Shown here piece by piece: positions 5,306 through 5,659 of a stretch of 5,659 bases of DNA; positions within the stretch are counted from its first letter, which is position 1, and each line of letters opens with the position of its first letter. The stretch lies in contig JAGQTR010000132.1 in NCBI GenBank assembly GCA_020438915.1, forward strand, positions 1 to 5,659, read 5' to 3'. This stretch comes from Mycobacterium sp. (GTDB taxonomy: Bacteria > Actinomycetota > Actinomycetes > Mycobacteriales > Mycobacteriaceae). The notes below the pieces were generated by a model. The model was not told the DNA's origin and made no database searches. It was given only the letters and a program-made list of their open reading frames with translations. A program made the translations under genes and the position numbers.

Positions 5306-5659
5306 TCAGTAGGAGTAGAAACCCTGTCCCGACTTCTTACCGAGTTGTCCGGCCTCCACCATCCGCTGAAGCAGCGGCGGCGGACCATAGAGCGGTTCTT
5401 TGAACTCGTCGAACATCTTGTCGGCAATCAACTTCAGCGTGTCGAGACCGATCAGGTCGGAGAGCCGCAGCGGTCCCATCGGGTGGGACAGCCCGGCAAC
5501 CACGGCGGTGTCGATGTCTTCGACCGTGGCCACGCCCGCCTCGGCCATTCTGATCGCCGACAACAGGTAAGGCACCAGCAGCGCGTTGACCACAAAACCA
5601 GATCTGTCGGTGCACCGAACCACCTGCTTGCCGAGCACCTCGCTGGCGAACTTCTCGGT
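5306..5659 (-). CDS. fadB2: 3-hydroxyacyl-CoA (3-hydroxybutyryl-CoA) dehydrogenase FadB2, carboxyl-terminal part
   Basis: NAD(P)-dependent enzyme that interconverts 3-hydroxyacyl-CoA and 3-oxoacyl-CoA in fatty acid or butyrate metabolism. Only the last 117 residues are in the window; the start and the Rossmann domain lie beyond base 5659. The visible part is the 3HCDH carboxyl-terminal helical domain: RSGFVVNALLVPYLLSAIRM, then a segment with GVATVEDIDTAVVAGLSHPM, GPLRLSDLIGLDTL, and the terminal GKKSGQGFYSY, all diagnostic of this family. The stop is TGA at 5308-5306. Its place upstream of umaA on the same strand matches Rv0468. A 189-base gap with promoter-like sequence suggests umaA can be transcribed separately, though read-through is possible since no strong terminator is visible after fadB2. 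Confidence 0.95.
   Translation of the reverse strand, partial: TEKFASEVLGKQVVRCTDRSGFVVNALLVPYLLSAIRMAEAGVATVEDIDTAVVAGLSHPMGPLRLSDLIGLDTLKLIADKMFDEFKEPLYGPPPLLQRMVEAGQLGKKSGQGFYSY

Overview
The window is high-GC DNA from a mycobacterium, most likely a non-tuberculous one. Six genes are recognisable, four complete enough to name with confidence. Their order matches the conserved fadB2 - umaA - (variable) - tetR / DUF445 - HTH regulator - hbhA neighbourhood that I know from M. tuberculosis (Rv0468 to Rv0475). The HBHA amino terminus, the UmaA sequence and the DUF445 signature are all close to the mycobacterial proteins as I remember them. I ran no database search.

Layout, left to right. Bases 1-645 (minus strand) hold hbhA, the heparin-binding haemagglutinin, cut by the window edge inside its lysine-rich tail. 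Bases 696-1097 (minus) encode a short Cro/C1-type HTH regulator with a good promoter and an overlapping palindrome at 1143-1182. Bases 1189-2616 (minus) encode a DUF445 membrane protein. A 32-base gap separates it from a divergent TetR-family regulator (2649-3353, plus). A PPK2-family polyphosphate kinase follows four bases later (3358-4224, plus) and is probably in the same operon. It converges on umaA, a mycolic-acid methyltransferase (4241-5116, minus). umaA has a leader of about 190 bases with two small hairpins, one touching the ribosome binding site. The last 354 bases are the carboxyl-terminal part of fadB2, a 3-hydroxyacyl-CoA dehydrogenase (minus).

Functionally this is a cell-envelope and lipid neighbourhood: an adhesin, a membrane protein, a mycolate-modifying enzyme and a beta-oxidation type dehydrogenase, with two local regulators. 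The polyphosphate kinase is the odd member. In M. tuberculosis the space between the TetR gene and umaA holds pcaA and two small genes, so this genome has a PPK2 gene where pcaA would be.

I do not see an undescribed multi-gene system here: no mobile element, CRISPR array, RNA gene or defence cassette. The points worth a second look are regulatory (the palindrome over the HTH promoter, the hairpin next to the umaA ribosome binding site, the very tight divergent gap), a substrate-determining residue in the PPK2, an unusual HBHA tail, and the gene swap at the pcaA position. No stretch longer than about 190 bases lacks a gene.
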